From the NCBI GenBank assembly GCA_028673005.1, contig CM054117.1, positions 29,918,561 to 29,982,560 of the forward strand: a DNA stretch of 64,000 bases. The letters are read 5' to 3'. Shown here one piece after another: positions 48,362 through 58,958 of this stretch. Below the pieces are notes generated by a model. The model worked only from the letters and a program-made list of their open reading frames with translations. It made no database searches and was not told the DNA's origin. This stretch comes from Tanypteryx hageni. Taxonomy: Eukaryota; Arthropoda; Insecta; Odonata; Petaluridae. The stretch's first letter is position 1. Each line of letters opens with the position of its first letter. The position numbers and the translations under genes are program-made.

Positions 48362-48536
48362 ATTTAGGGGAGTCAATATATCACTATATGCTGTTTCACA
48401 GCAGTTCCAGAACTAATGACTTTTCAATAACGGCCAAATTCCCTAAGCATATGTCCCAAATTAACATCTCGACATAATTTTATATGTTTAGTTGCAACTA
48501 ATCAAATAAAATTATTCATATGTGTTAGCTTATATT

Positions 48537-48827
48537 AATGGTGCGCAACCTGTGGCCCGCAACTCGATTTCAGATGGCCCGCGGAATCTTCAAACAATTT
48601 TTCCTTTTAAATTTTACTAACCCATTGGCTTACCTAACCGTCAAATCATTAGGGAAGAGGATAATTATTGAAAGGTGAAAAAGATGGCTTTAGAAAGGAA
48701 ATTCAACCTACCATAATTACTTAAATTGTCTATATATTGATAGTATCCTTTTAATAAATTGCATAGCACTTCGAAAATTAATCCTTGTTTGTGTGGTCCG
48801 CGACTAAAAAAAGATTGCGCACCACTG
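48537..48827. mobile_element. hAT-type MITE with GGTGCGCAA ends
   Basis: Left TAATGGTGCGCAACCTGTGG and inverted right CAGTGGTGCGCAATCTTT give a TIR with a shared GGTGCGCAA core. GGCCCGC-type blocks follow the left end and GGTCCGCGAC precedes the right end, as in other elements of this sort. Flanking octamers match at about 5 of 8. 291 bp. Confidence 0.75.
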
Positions 48828-50602
48828 CCATAGATCATAAAGAGTTAAATCAGTTTTTTGCATATTTTTTATTTTTTGTAGCTTTAGTCATTATTCCATC
48901 CTTTGTCTTTTTTTCCTTTCATTCCTCTATTGCCCTTATTCTCTTCTTTCTCTTTTGTTTCCATTGTTTTCTCTCACTCTTCATTTTCAATCTCGTCTCA
49001 CAATTTCACTTTGTTAACTGCTTTTAATTGCATGGCTTCCATTTCACTCCCAATGTTCACCTGCCCATTCGTCCTCTCTCTACCGTCAATCCTCCTCCCT
49101 CATTCGCCCTCTCTTTTCACCTCCCCGCTCTCTCTCTCTCTCTCTCTCTGCGCCCATGTTCGTGCATTCACCTGATATATATTTTAACATTTTTTCCCAA
49201 CTCGCTCTCCAATTTCCCGACCTTATCACTACTTTCCAGGTTTTTGCCGGACGCACCGAACCTTAAAAAAATCTCGGTTGAAGTGCGGTCGCAGCCTCAT
49301 TTATGTCCACGTGTCTGCTTGGGATTTTCAGATTGGCTATGAACCGTCTTTTAACAAAAATGTGAGGAAATATTCTAAATGTACCTTAAGAATTAAAATT
49401 TGTATGTGGAATATGCAAAACAGCTTGGAAGAATCAAGATAATCTAAGGGAAGAATCCTAAATAATAATGCTTTTATGTCAATCAAAATAGGTAGATCCC
49501 ATTTTCAAAAAATGGTTAGTTTATAGTCAGATATATTTTTATGCAAGCCACCACGCGAGACCGATGATTCAAAATTGAATGTACATACGTACGTATTTCA
49601 AACATAGACCTGTTTACCTCATCCCTACTGACCCTATCTGCTTCCCGCTCAACGCCTGTTTCCCCATCCTATGCACCACAATAATTCAATTTCCTCTTAC
49701 GTCGTTGCCTCGCACCAACGTTCTGTTTTCCTTCCGTTGACGTTCAAGTATCTCTGCAGCATTCAAATCATTTCTCTGGTTGCTATTCCATTTCCCTCGC
49801 GCTATCCCTATGTCATCTGTTTCTTTACCACATATCATTCGCAATTCCTCTTAATCTCTCTCCCCCTCCCTTTCACCTCCTCTCTCCTTCTCCCTCCCCC
49901 CCCTACTCCCTCTTTTACTTCCCAATCCTCTTTCCCTCATCCATTTCTTATCTCTCTTTCCCACTCATTAAAACTCCTACGCCCTTCCTCTCTCTCTCTT
50001 TATTATTTTCAATGAAAAAGGAATATCACGCGTATGCTCTTGAAAAGCCATTTTAACCCATTTGCCGCTAACGTTTTTTCTCCCTTTTAACCTCTCCCAT
50101 GATAGTTTTATTTCGTTATTATTTTACTTCAAGAAGATTCTCATTTCTTCCGTAGAAAATAATCCCTAACACGCATGAAGCGACACTAATTTATAAAAAG
50201 AATTACATTAGCGATGTGGCGTATACATATAGCGATGACTGTTAAATGTGCCCATAGTGAAAAAAACCTAATAGTTGCAGCATAAATGTTGGCCTGAAAA
50301 ATGGTTTCAAAAAGGATGATGGAATTTGCATCAAATGTAAGTTATAGAGGCTTGGCCGAATGCGATGCAGTTAGGTGTGAAAGAGATAGAGCATCCATAT
50401 GTATTAGGAGGCAACGATTTCAGAAACGAAAAGCACTTCAGTTAATTTATCACAACTTCACAAAAAGTTACAATTTTACGCGATACTGCTAAAATACTAA
50501 ATTATTTAGAGAGAATTGATCAAATTTTTCATCAATTACAGATATTAAAGAAGTATTTATCATAAAATCCTAATGATTGAAAATAATCACATCTAGACAA
50601 TT
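48828..50602. other. Non-coding, C/T-rich stretch
   Basis: CT-dominated DNA lies at 48890-49150 and 49840-50005, with a (CT)n run at 49130-49148. Open frames here are low-complexity. No gene recognised. Confidence 0.5.
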
Positions 50603-50614
50603 TTTGGTCATATA
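50603..50614. repeat. Target-site duplication, left copy
   Basis: TTTGGTCATATA, identical to 51743-51754, flanks the minus-strand LINE insertion. Confidence 0.9.
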
Positions 50615-51742
50615 CAACAACAACACAACACACCTTGACGCTTTCCCTTGCGGGGTAAGCCATGCCATATGTCTGCCAATTACCAGCGCATCACCACATG
50701 CTTCCTCCACACACTTCTATCCTTGCACACTTCTTTTGTTTAACTTACACTCATACACTGAGTCACACATTTCCTTTTATTCCTCATACTTTTTACGTCC
50801 CTTTTTCTCAGAGTCTCACTAACCACATCCAACCAAGTCTTGCGCGGTCTGCCTCTCCCTCTCTCGCCATTCACTCTTCCTTCATATATCTGTTTGGTGA
50901 TTCTACTCTCCTCCATTCTTTCTACATGCCCTAACCACCTCAGCAGACCTCTCTCATACAAATCTGTCACACTAGCTTTCATACCACATTCATTCATCAC
51001 CCAATTATTCCTTACTTTGTCCCTCCTAGATTTTCCACAAACTCTTCTCATGTATCCCATCCCAACCGCATTCAAACTACTTTTATGCTTCTCCTGACAC
51101 ACCCATGTTTTACTGCCATACAGCAAGGTAGGCATTAAAACACTCTTGTATACAGACATTTTCGCTTCTTTTGACAACCATTCATTCTTTGCAATCGACC
51201 ACACACTCCCTGCCACCTTTCTACCAGGATTCACCCTCCTTTTGATTTCCCCATCTACTCTACCGTTTCTACTAAACATTCTACCAAGGTATACAAATTC
51301 ATCCACTACCTCAATCGTTCCACCATTTATGCTAAATTCACAGTCGTTCACCTCATTCTCCCGATCGAACACAACTACCTTGGTTTTGGCCACATTTATC
51401 CTTAAGTCCATTCTCACTGTCGTATCATGCAGGCTATCTAACATTCTCTGCAATTCTCCTGGGTTCTCAGCCATTAACACAGCATCATCAGCATACAAAA
51501 GTACACGAACATTCTCTCCACCAACCTTAACACCCACCATATCCATACATGCCTGTCTCACACATTTATCCATGAACACATTAAATAACCAAGGGGACAT
51601 GGCACATCCTTGTCGTACACCTTGCTCAACTCTAAACCAATCACTCATCATGCCATTCACCCTTACACATGCCCAACTTCCAGTATACACTACCTTTTTA
51701 GCATTCAGCAACCAACCATTCACTCCATACTCGCTCAGAACA
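50615..51742 (-). mobile_element. 5'-truncated RTE-like LINE insertion
   Basis: The 1128-bp insertion lies between perfect 12-bp repeats. Read on the minus strand it begins inside the reverse transcriptase (LSEYGVNGWLLNAKK) and ends in a 3' tail of GTGTTGTGTTGTTGTTG, a TTG-rich short repeat. 5' truncation, a short-repeat tail and a target duplication are the hallmarks of target-primed reverse transcription. Open frame and TSD both suggest a recent event. Confidence 0.93.
50740..51741 (-). CDS. Reverse transcriptase, C-terminal two-thirds (open, 5'-truncated)
   Basis: The frame is open from the truncation point for about 333 codons with no internal stop. It shows RVEQGVRQGCAMSPWLFNVF (finger/palm motif), LLYADDAVLMAENPGELQRM with the catalytic YADD, LRINVAKTKVVVF, DEFVYLGRMFSRNGRVD (thumb), LPTLLYGSKTW (tail), and the C-terminal LRWLGHVERMEESRITKQIY and RGRGRPRKTWLD. 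Family knowledge places this arrangement with RTE-like LINEs. The endonuclease and the first palm Asp are missing because of 5' truncation, so it is not an active element by itself. The nearest in-frame Val/Met after truncation has no meaning as a start. Confidence 0.9.
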   Translation of the reverse strand, partial: VLSEYGVNGWLLNAKKVVYTGSWACVRVNGMMSDWFRVEQGVRQGCAMSPWLFNVFMDKCVRQACMDMVGVKVGGENVRVLLYADDAVLMAENPGELQRMLDSLHDTTVRMDLRINVAKTKVVVFDRENEVNDCEFSINGGTIEVVDEFVYLGRMFSRNGRVDGEIKRRVNPGRKVAGSVWSIAKNEWLSKEAKMSVYKSVLMPTLLYGSKTWVCQEKHKSSLNAVGMGYMRRVCGKSRRDKVRNNWVMNECGMKASVTDLYERGLLRWLGHVERMEESRITKQIYEGRVNGERGRGRPRKTWLDVVSETLRKRDVKSMRNKRKCVTQCMSVS

Positions 51743-51754
51743 TTTGGTCATATA
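51743..51754. repeat. Target-site duplication, right copy
   Basis: TTTGGTCATATA, identical to 50603-50614. Confidence 0.9.
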
Positions 51755-52910
51755 AGTTATAAGTAATGATATTTGTAGACGTTTTTATTTTTGTCCCATC
51801 AGAATGTCTCAATTTCAAATTTAACACAATTGTCTGTATCAAGAAGATATATTCAAATAAAAATACAATTTTTATTCTTACGCGTTTTCACAAAAAAATT
51901 AAGCTATCAGGTGATAGGAACAAGTATCATAAAAATATATATGTTGCATAATATTTTCAAAAGGAAACATGCAACTATAAAGTTATGTCTAACTGAAAAT
52001 TTTACGTAGTATCTACAGTTTATCATAAAAAACACGATTGAAATTTCAAAATAATTGATAAAGTCATGGTGCCCTTTAGAAGAGCTCCTTCCAGGCTACG
52101 AGTGCGATTTTCTAGGAAAGAACTCACTAAATTCGTACTTTATAGCACGAGTACGTTCCTTAATACTTTTATTTGGATTCTAGCGGTAAGCTATCTCAGA
52201 AGCAGACTGTTGTGACATTATTGGCTACAGTCCACTGGGCAAAAACGCCTATGGGACAAATGCACGCGTCTCGTAAAGGTATATCATTTCCATGACCTAG
52301 ATTTTTATGGTTATGTTTTGCTTGGCTGCGAGCCTTACATGAGCTAACGTCATAGGACATATACATAGCCATTGGATATAAACATTTTAATTTTATTTAT
52401 TCACTATTCACTCTAGCCTATTACATAGGACATTAAAACAAAATAATAGAATTACGATAATTAAACATTTTAATATATCAACAACATAAAATACCCAAAA
52501 AATAACAATAAAAAGTGAAATTAAAAGGGAAGAGGAAAGAGGAATTAAGAGTTGAAGATATCTGCGCGAGATGCTCCACTGGGTCGCAAAGACTGGGAGG
52601 GTGGAATGATAAAGAGCGCTTGGTGACTACTATTCTGGGGGTGGGACAGTGGAAGAGATCGGGTAGTCGTCTGGTGTGGGATGAGACACGTAATGATAGG
52701 GACCAGTTGGAGAGCCATTAACAAATTTCTTAAGAACATTGAGGTCCATCGATGGTCTATTACTATCGAAAAAGTCGATAATCTTGACGAAACATGGATG
52801 CGAGTCAATGAATAACCATGAAGGGAGGTGTGGCGACGCCGAATTATGGAGAAGAAGAAAGGTGGTGGTCTCTCAAGCTTAGGAGAAGTGGTAATCTGCT
52901 GTTCATTTAG
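51755..52910. other. Non-coding stretch
   Basis: AT-rich, no gene recognised. Low-complexity G/A DNA lies at 52530-52560. Confidence 0.5.
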
Positions 52911-53313
52911 ATCAGGGGTCTCAAACTCGCGGCCCGCGGCCCATATGCATCCCGCGAAGTAAGTTATCATATGTTAAATGGCGAAAACTCAAACGTATTT
53001 CTTAGAAAATACTAAACGCATATGTTGGTAAATAATTTAAGAGGCATAAGGAGTTTAATAAACAAGCGCTTTATAAATATCCGCGGTTTATTTGCTCATT
53101 CCCATTTATAAACATCCTGCACATTTGGGGCAGAGAAGAATGTTCTTCCCGCTGCCTGCGTGTTTCTTGCGTGTCTCGACGCCGACGCGATACAGTGCCA
53201 TCACAAACATTATTGACAAGCAGAAGCATAAAAGAGAAATATGTATATATATATATACATACATACAGACACACCCATATATATATATATATATATATAT
53301 ATACATTCATACG

Positions 53314-53364
<51 letters not shown>

Positions 53365-53494
53365 ATAATAAAGCATTAAGAATAATAAATTTAACATATG
53401 TACATATTTTTAGACATTATTTTTCCATCATTCCCAGCACATAGGAATCAAATTAAATTAAAACAAAGAGTTGCATCTTTAAAAGGTTTGAGCT
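52911..53494. mobile_element. hAT-type MITE carrying (TA)n arrays
   Basis: The left end CAGGGGTCTCAAACTCGCGG plus CCCGCGGCCC is a standard hAT MITE start. The inverted right end CAGCAGCTCAAACCTTTT shares CAAAC spacing and the terminal CAG. The interior holds the TA/TACA/CACA microsatellites at 53240-53362, which account for its greater length. Flanking octamers do not match, so the right boundary is less certain. Confidence 0.6.
53240..53362. repeat. Compound (TA)n/(CA)n microsatellite
   Basis: TATATATATATACATACATACAGACACACC, then (AT)n, then ACATTCATACGCACACACACA and a second (AT)n. Confidence 0.95.
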
Positions 53495-54732
53495 GCTGAT
53501 ACCAAATAGTTCTCCTTTAAACGATAAAAAAGAACTAAATCAGGAATATATAGACGCTTGGTTTTAAACCCAAATGTGTTCGCAGACCGAAATCCTTAGA
53601 CAGGCTAAACGAATGATTTTCATCAAACATGGCACCCATTAGTGATGGAGAAGGCGCATCAGGTCTTTCCAAAAATCACCACCACGTCATTCATTCCAAA
53701 AAACGGCCGGTTACGGAGTCTAAAAATAAAACTCAACCCAACGTTTATAATAACTGCCGACGAAAGAACTTCTGCAGATCTTATCAATTCGCACGCCATC
53801 GAACTTTGACCGATTCCAAAGTTTGGCTACAAAAGCGTCAAAATGGCGGCGCTGGTGGCGTCACAGAAGGACAGACAGACAGACAAACGACTTGATTTAG
53901 AGGACGTCATAGATGAAAATAGCCGTTAGACCGATTTGATATTTGTGCGTGCCCTTTAAAATGGAATGTTTAATTAACATGAAAACCAGCCTTTCGGAAA
54001 TTATATTTTCTTTCTAGAGGGATTTATCGAATGGGGTAAGTTGGCATGAATGAAGATATACGAAATTTCTTCTGTTTACCTTTAAGTTATTCCGTGTCTA
54101 TTGACATGTATTTTTACATTCAAATGACGCCGTATGCAAAAAATATCACATTTATCGTATTACATTCCCTTTGATGGTGAACGTTTAATTGTTTTGGGGC
54201 TTCGATCTTATTGAAATGTTCAAAATTGGTAAGAATTCACCAAATCAGATAAAAGATTTTGAAACAAAATCTTAAATCGATTAATTGGGAGGCACGCTTT
54301 ATTCATTCGTGGCAGGTTATTTTAATTCTTTCCGCCGTAGATGTCTGTCAAATTCGTCCGAGCTATCGGATGGAAAAATATCGTTTCTTAGTTTAGGTTT
54401 GATCGATACGTTTCAATGAAAAATGCTCTTCGAAGCTAGCGGAGGGACACAACATAAAAACACGAGTTTCAAGAGAGAGAGAAATTCTTCAGAAGTGTCC
54501 CATTTGAAGTGGCACTCAATATACGTCTCTGGTATCACTTGTAGCTCCGAGAATAAAAATATCGCAAGAGGAACCCTTCGGCGGAGAAATAAAGCGGTAC
54601 GATACTAGAGCGTCCGAAAAATAGACAAAAGACGACGGCGATGGGAAATAAATACCGTCGTCATAAAGATGCTCCCAGGTTAGGGTGAGACACATCAGTA
54701 ATACCAAAGAGTAGGTTTTTTTCCGTTATTAA
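53495..54732. other. Non-coding stretch with a repeat tail
   Basis: AAGGACAGACAGACAGACAAACGACTT at 53868-53894 looks like the 3' tail of the GGACRGAC repeat family. No gene is recognised; open frame 53629-53895 runs into that tail. Confidence 0.5.
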
Positions 54733-54872
54733 CATGTACCATGATTTCCAAAATTATTCCAACAATTTGAGCGGCGTCTCTTTCGCCGCAGACTGAATTT
54801 TAACTTCCTATCTACGTGAATGTTATGTCAGTCGGTGAATATGTATTCCTGTCGTGACGCCATCTCAGCCTT
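54733..54872 (+). repeat. 140-bp inverted repeat, left copy
   Basis: Matches 58819-58958 in inverted orientation with roughly 90% identity. An uninterrupted 43-base identity covers GCAGACTGAATTTTAACTTC through ATGTTATGTCA. No coding sequence. Confidence 0.9.
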
Positions 54873-54892
54873 CACGGTCCATCTCTATTAAT

Positions 54893-55665
54893 AAAAGGCA
54901 AGGTGTGTGTGTGTAGACAGCATATCTCGAAAACAAAGAAACTTGGAGACTTAAAACTTGGTACACTTACTAATGGGGCAATGAAGATGTGCATCTCGCA
55001 GCCAGAATTTTGATGGGAGGGGGGAAGAGGAGGGGGGTGCCATTTCCCATAAGGCAGGGGTCCCAAAACTACGGCCCGCGGGCCACATCCGGCCCGCCTT
55101 ATCAGCAAAAGTATTCATTATATATCATTTATGATAACTAAACGACATTTTCCGAGTACTTGGGTGAAATCTACTTTTAATATAAGCAAATTACATATTA
55201 CAGAATCGAAAAAATTCTCAAAACTTGCTCTTTGAATTTTTCACACGGCCCAATCAGTCATTTGAAATGCCGAATATGGCCCGCACATTGGATCATGAAG
55301 GCACATGTGGCCCTTTCAGTAAAAAGTTTGGTGACCCCTGCCATAAGGTAACACGTAAAAATCGATTTTTCGACTTGCAGGCTTTTACTCTTTTGCAAAT
55401 TAAAATTAGAAAGAATTAACCCAGATCGTTTTAAAGAAAAATGAATATCGTTTCTATTCTTATCATCACATTTCGCTTACGATTCGAAATCGCTCAAGAT
55501 ATACGTTTAAATCAAATTTATTTAAAGAATTTAAGCTTTTTAACGATATGTTGCCTTGCCGACGGTGTCATTGTTAAACCTCGAGATTGAATTGTCGCCT
55601 TAATCCTAATATTATACATGCGTAAAGAATGCGTGTGCTTTAATACGAGACAGAGAGGGAGAGAG
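54893..55665 (+). repeat. Dispersed repeat, copy 2, interrupted by a MITE
   Basis: 55041-55054 and 55349-55665 align with 6028-6360. Upstream, AAGAAACTTGGAGACTTAAA plus ACTTGGTACAC (54938-54968) matches, inverted, 4878-4922 (TATACCAAGTTTTAAGTCTCC). It therefore shares modules with both repeats near 5-6 kb. It ends in GAGAGGGAGAGAGAGA. Confidence 0.75.
55055..55340. mobile_element. hAT-type MITE with perfect 8-bp target duplication
   Basis: The left end CAGGGGTCCCAAAACTACGG and the inverted right end CAGGGGTCACCAAACTTTTT give a TIR of about 15 bp. CCATAAGG flanks both sides exactly (55047-55054, 55341-55348). CCCGCGGGCC near the left and GGCCCGC inside are typical of such elements. 286 bp, no coding sequence. 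The related repeat at 6034-6041 shows a single CCATAAG-A, the empty site. Confidence 0.96.
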
Positions 55666-56429
55666 AGACAAAATTAAATGTTCAATAAATCTATTATACA
55701 TTTTGAAGATATTGCGGGTTTGTGCAGAATAAAGTCATATTTCCAGAATAGCTGCAGATTCCAAATTTTGAATACCAATCCAACCACTAAAATTAGCCGA
55801 ATGCGCTAATTTTTACACCGAAATAATTTATGTAAAAGGTTTAAATAATTATTTTTGTTTATTACGGGATTCATTTATTGTTTAAGGCCATTAAGATATG
55901 CATGACAACGCACGCTCATATCTGTTTACTTATTTACGCTTTACGTTCATATTTGTTTTGTTATTTACTTTTTAAGATACATATATACATATACCTATTA
56001 AAATGGTAATATGATAAAGAAACAGAATTGATTGCCTGACATATTTGTCTATAACCTATTGCAATATTAAAGTATTTCGAGTTTTATTATTTGATAATTA
56101 TTTCGGACAACATTGTTCTGATTACCCACGAAGAATACTTCTGTTAATGTTTGTTGTAGGATTCCTATTTGGTGAACGTCGCTATCATATAAACGGTTTT
56201 AACATCTATTAAGGAACATATTTAGCGCTTTTGGGATAATTGCAAGGAAGGTAAGATTCTGTACTTATTAAGTAAAAGTTTTGGATTATACTTTTTCGGT
56301 CACTGTGTTACTCAACATTAAACTGTATACTAATATAATAATCTCATTTTAATTTTTATTATTTTCACCAAATCAATGATTCAAATAAGAAACCATGCAT
56401 AAAGGAAACGGAAGAGTATTCTTTGATTC
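55666..56429. other. Non-coding AT-rich stretch
   Basis: No gene recognised. Confidence 0.5.
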
Positions 56430-56669
56430 AAAGCAGATCAATTCCAACTCATGAGAGTAGCAGAAAATATCGAGCAAAGAAATAAAAGACTTGAAGAGCA
56501 AAGAGTGAGGCAGGCGAACGTCAGAGCAACAAAAGCTACTGACCAAAGTAATTTAAGACATGAAGAAAGACTGAGACAGGCGAGTGCAAGAGCAAAAGAA
56601 ACTAATGGCCAAAGGGATTTACGACTTCAAGAACAAAGAAGGCGAAAGATATCACATAAGGTACAATAA
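56430..56669 (+). CDS. Short Arg/Gln-rich repetitive frame, possible transposon-associated fragment
   Basis: From the first ATG (56451) it encodes 72 residues containing three copies of a ~22-residue unit: E.RNKRLEEQRVRQANVRAT, NLRHEERLRQASARAKE and DLRLQEQRRRK, with the pattern R-L-x-x-Q/R-R-x-R-Q-A-x-x-R-A. Repeats like this occur in N-terminal regions of some arthropod transposon or helicase-linked proteins, but I cannot prove that link here. No helicase, nuclease or zinc finger is visible in flanking frames. It is predicted to be helical and strongly basic. It could be a fragment of a decayed element or one exon. Confidence 0.4.
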   Translation, partial: KADQFQLMRVAENIEQRNKRLEEQRVRQANVRATKATDQSNLRHEERLRQASARAKETNGQRDLRLQEQRRRKISHKVQ

Positions 56670-58200
56670 GAAAACTCCTGTAACAATTCTTTAATTTCAA
56701 CCAAAATATAATCTTTTAACTTCTTCCTCCCAATACCTTTATGTACACTTTGTTACTCATCAACTCTATCTATCTAATCTATTAAACCAATTATACTTAT
56801 CACATTGTAACAACACATTCCATGTCATACCAACACAATATTTATCGCCAATTTCGATTTCAAAGTCCGGGAACTCATTTTGTTTCGTAGGTTTGACTTT
56901 AAAATATCCACGTGACAAATTAGATCCACAAAATCAGCCTTTGAATGACATAACGTATGGTTAAGTTAAATTTGAAAGTGTTTCCACCGGTTGCATACCC
57001 AAAGCTTGCAATTCCTGCGAAAGTTTTCAATATTTTTTAGATTCATGACCACATAATATGATGCAATTTCTTCCACTGGAAATCAATTCGAGTGAAATAA
57101 CTATATTTTAAAAGTGAACCCATCGGTCGTTTATTATGATTATTTGATAAAATATACAATCGCAAAATTTGTCGATAAAGGATGCGGGAAAAATTTATTT
57201 TTTGGGGAAAAGATGGGAAGACAAAAAATATTGCATACCGTTAAGCATTACAATAAAAGTTAACTTGGTTTCATTATTTGTTTATATTCTCAAATCATAC
57301 TTGATATCTTTTGTGCGTTTAAAAAATAAAATAATATAACAATATTGCCGAGTTTCTTCTTCCGTTACTTGCTACTTGAATACATTCTCCGTATATTCCA
57401 CGTTAAACATCGACGTAAGAAGTCGGTTTGGTTGACGGAATGCACGAGATTGTAATGCGGTATATTTTTTTATAATAATTGAGTTAAATTGTTGTTACAG
57501 CATCATCATTTCTTTTCACTTCGTTATAAGGTGAAGCTCATCTTCACAGACGAGTCGTAGGTAATTTGCAAGATAAATCAATCTCCGAACTTTGTGTGAC
57601 TGCTCGGTTAAACATGCAGATTTCTGACTGATTTTGCAATAGTTTTTGCGGATAGCACTAGATCGCTTAATTTTTTCGTGCGCATGCAACATTTTGAAAA
57701 TGAAAGGAAATGGATTATCTACGACGAAGAAATGAACGCTCATTTTCTTCACGTATACACAACGTATGTAAATGAAAAGAAATGGGTAATTTACGACGAA
57801 GGTATTACGTAAACATCCAGATTATATTATAACTATTCGAGTAAGTTATTTTTTAAGTAATAGTCGATTGTATTATTAATTGCAATTGGTTAGGAAATTA
57901 ATCGGTGAATCAAAAATTCGATTGTTTTCCTGAAAAAATATATTTCGAGATTTCAACGGAAATACACATTTTGAGGTCCCCCGAACACGTTTTCACCATT
58001 TTCTCGATTATGTATATGTGTTTGTGTGTATGTGACAGAAATATAATGGGTGCTCTTAACTAAAAAAAATTAATCTTGTAGACGCAAAATTTCATATTTG
58101 ATATTTTAATTAAAGAGACAAGATTAGTTTTTGGTAAAAATCGCTGAAGCGGAAATGGGTGTTTACTTTTGTCACAGCCGATTTTTTAAAATAATTGTTT
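56670..58200. other. Non-coding AT-rich stretch
   Basis: A diverged direct duplication is seen: AAATGAAAGGAAATGGATTA plus TCTACGACGAAG (57697-57730) and AAATGAAAAGAAATGGGTAA plus TTTACGACGAAG (57770-57801). Otherwise nothing recognised. Confidence 0.5.
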
Positions 58201-58205
58201 TAATA

Positions 58206-58688
58206 TTAGATGATGAGCGAGGCGGTGGTAGTGGTGGTGTTGGTGAGGGTGGTAGGGTTGGTGAAGGTGGTGGTGGTGGTGAGAGTTGTGGTGATGGTGG
58301 TTGTGTGTATGGTAGTGGTGATGTGCTTGGAGGTGGTAGTGTGCGTGGTGATTGTGGTTTGTGTGATGATGGTGTAGTGAGTGGTGGTGGTGAGCGTGGT
58401 GGTGAGCGTGGTGGTGAGCGTGGTGGTGAGCGTGGTGGTGAGCGTGGTGGTGAGCGTGGTGGTCAGCGTTGGGGTGGCAGTGTTGTGCTCGATGGTGATG
58501 GTGAACGTTATGGTGGTGGTGATGGTGAACGTTATGATGGTGAACGTTATGATGGTGGTGTGTGTAGTGTCGGTGTGTGTGGTGGTGGTGCGCGTGGTGG
58601 TGGTGGTGAGCGTGGTGGTGGTGGTGATGAGCATGGTGATGGTGATGAGCATGGTGATGGTGATGAGCATGGTGGTGGTGGTGATACA
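58206..58688 (+). repeat. GGTGGTGAGCGT minisatellite
   Basis: The centre (58383-58462) carries about seven perfect copies of the 12-bp unit GGTGGTGAGCGT. Flanks hold GGTGGTGGTGATGGTGAACG, GATGGTGAACGTTAT and GATGAGCATGGTGATGGT variants. Because the unit is a multiple of three, frames stay open on both strands: Gly/Glu/Arg-rich plus, His-rich (HHHHHAHHHHH) minus, and Val-rich. I do not treat these as genes. Confidence 0.95.
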
Positions 58689-58818
58689 AGAATGATTGTT
58701 AAATAAAACAGCGAATTATAATAGTACGTTCAAACGATCGCCCAAGACACGGGATAATCATCGTTAACTCCGGTCGATGCGAAAGAATACGTCGTATTTT
58801 ATGCAACAATAAACCCTA

Positions 58819-58958
58819 AAGGCTGAGGTGGCGTCACGGCAGGAATGCATATTCACCGACTTGACATAACATTCACGTAGATAGGAAGTTAAAATTCAGT
58901 CTGCCGCGAAAGGGACGCCGCTCAATATGTTGGAATACCTTTGGAAATGAGTGTACAT
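58819..58958 (-). repeat. 140-bp inverted repeat, right copy
   Basis: Inverted counterpart of 54733-54872. The similarity stops sharply at AAGGCTGAGG on the inner side and at GTGTACAT on the outer side. Confidence 0.9.

Noticed and set aside
58186..58689. His-rich protein on the minus strand
   Set aside because: It mirrors the GGTGGTGAGCGT repeat and has no independent support; kept only as a low-interest observation.
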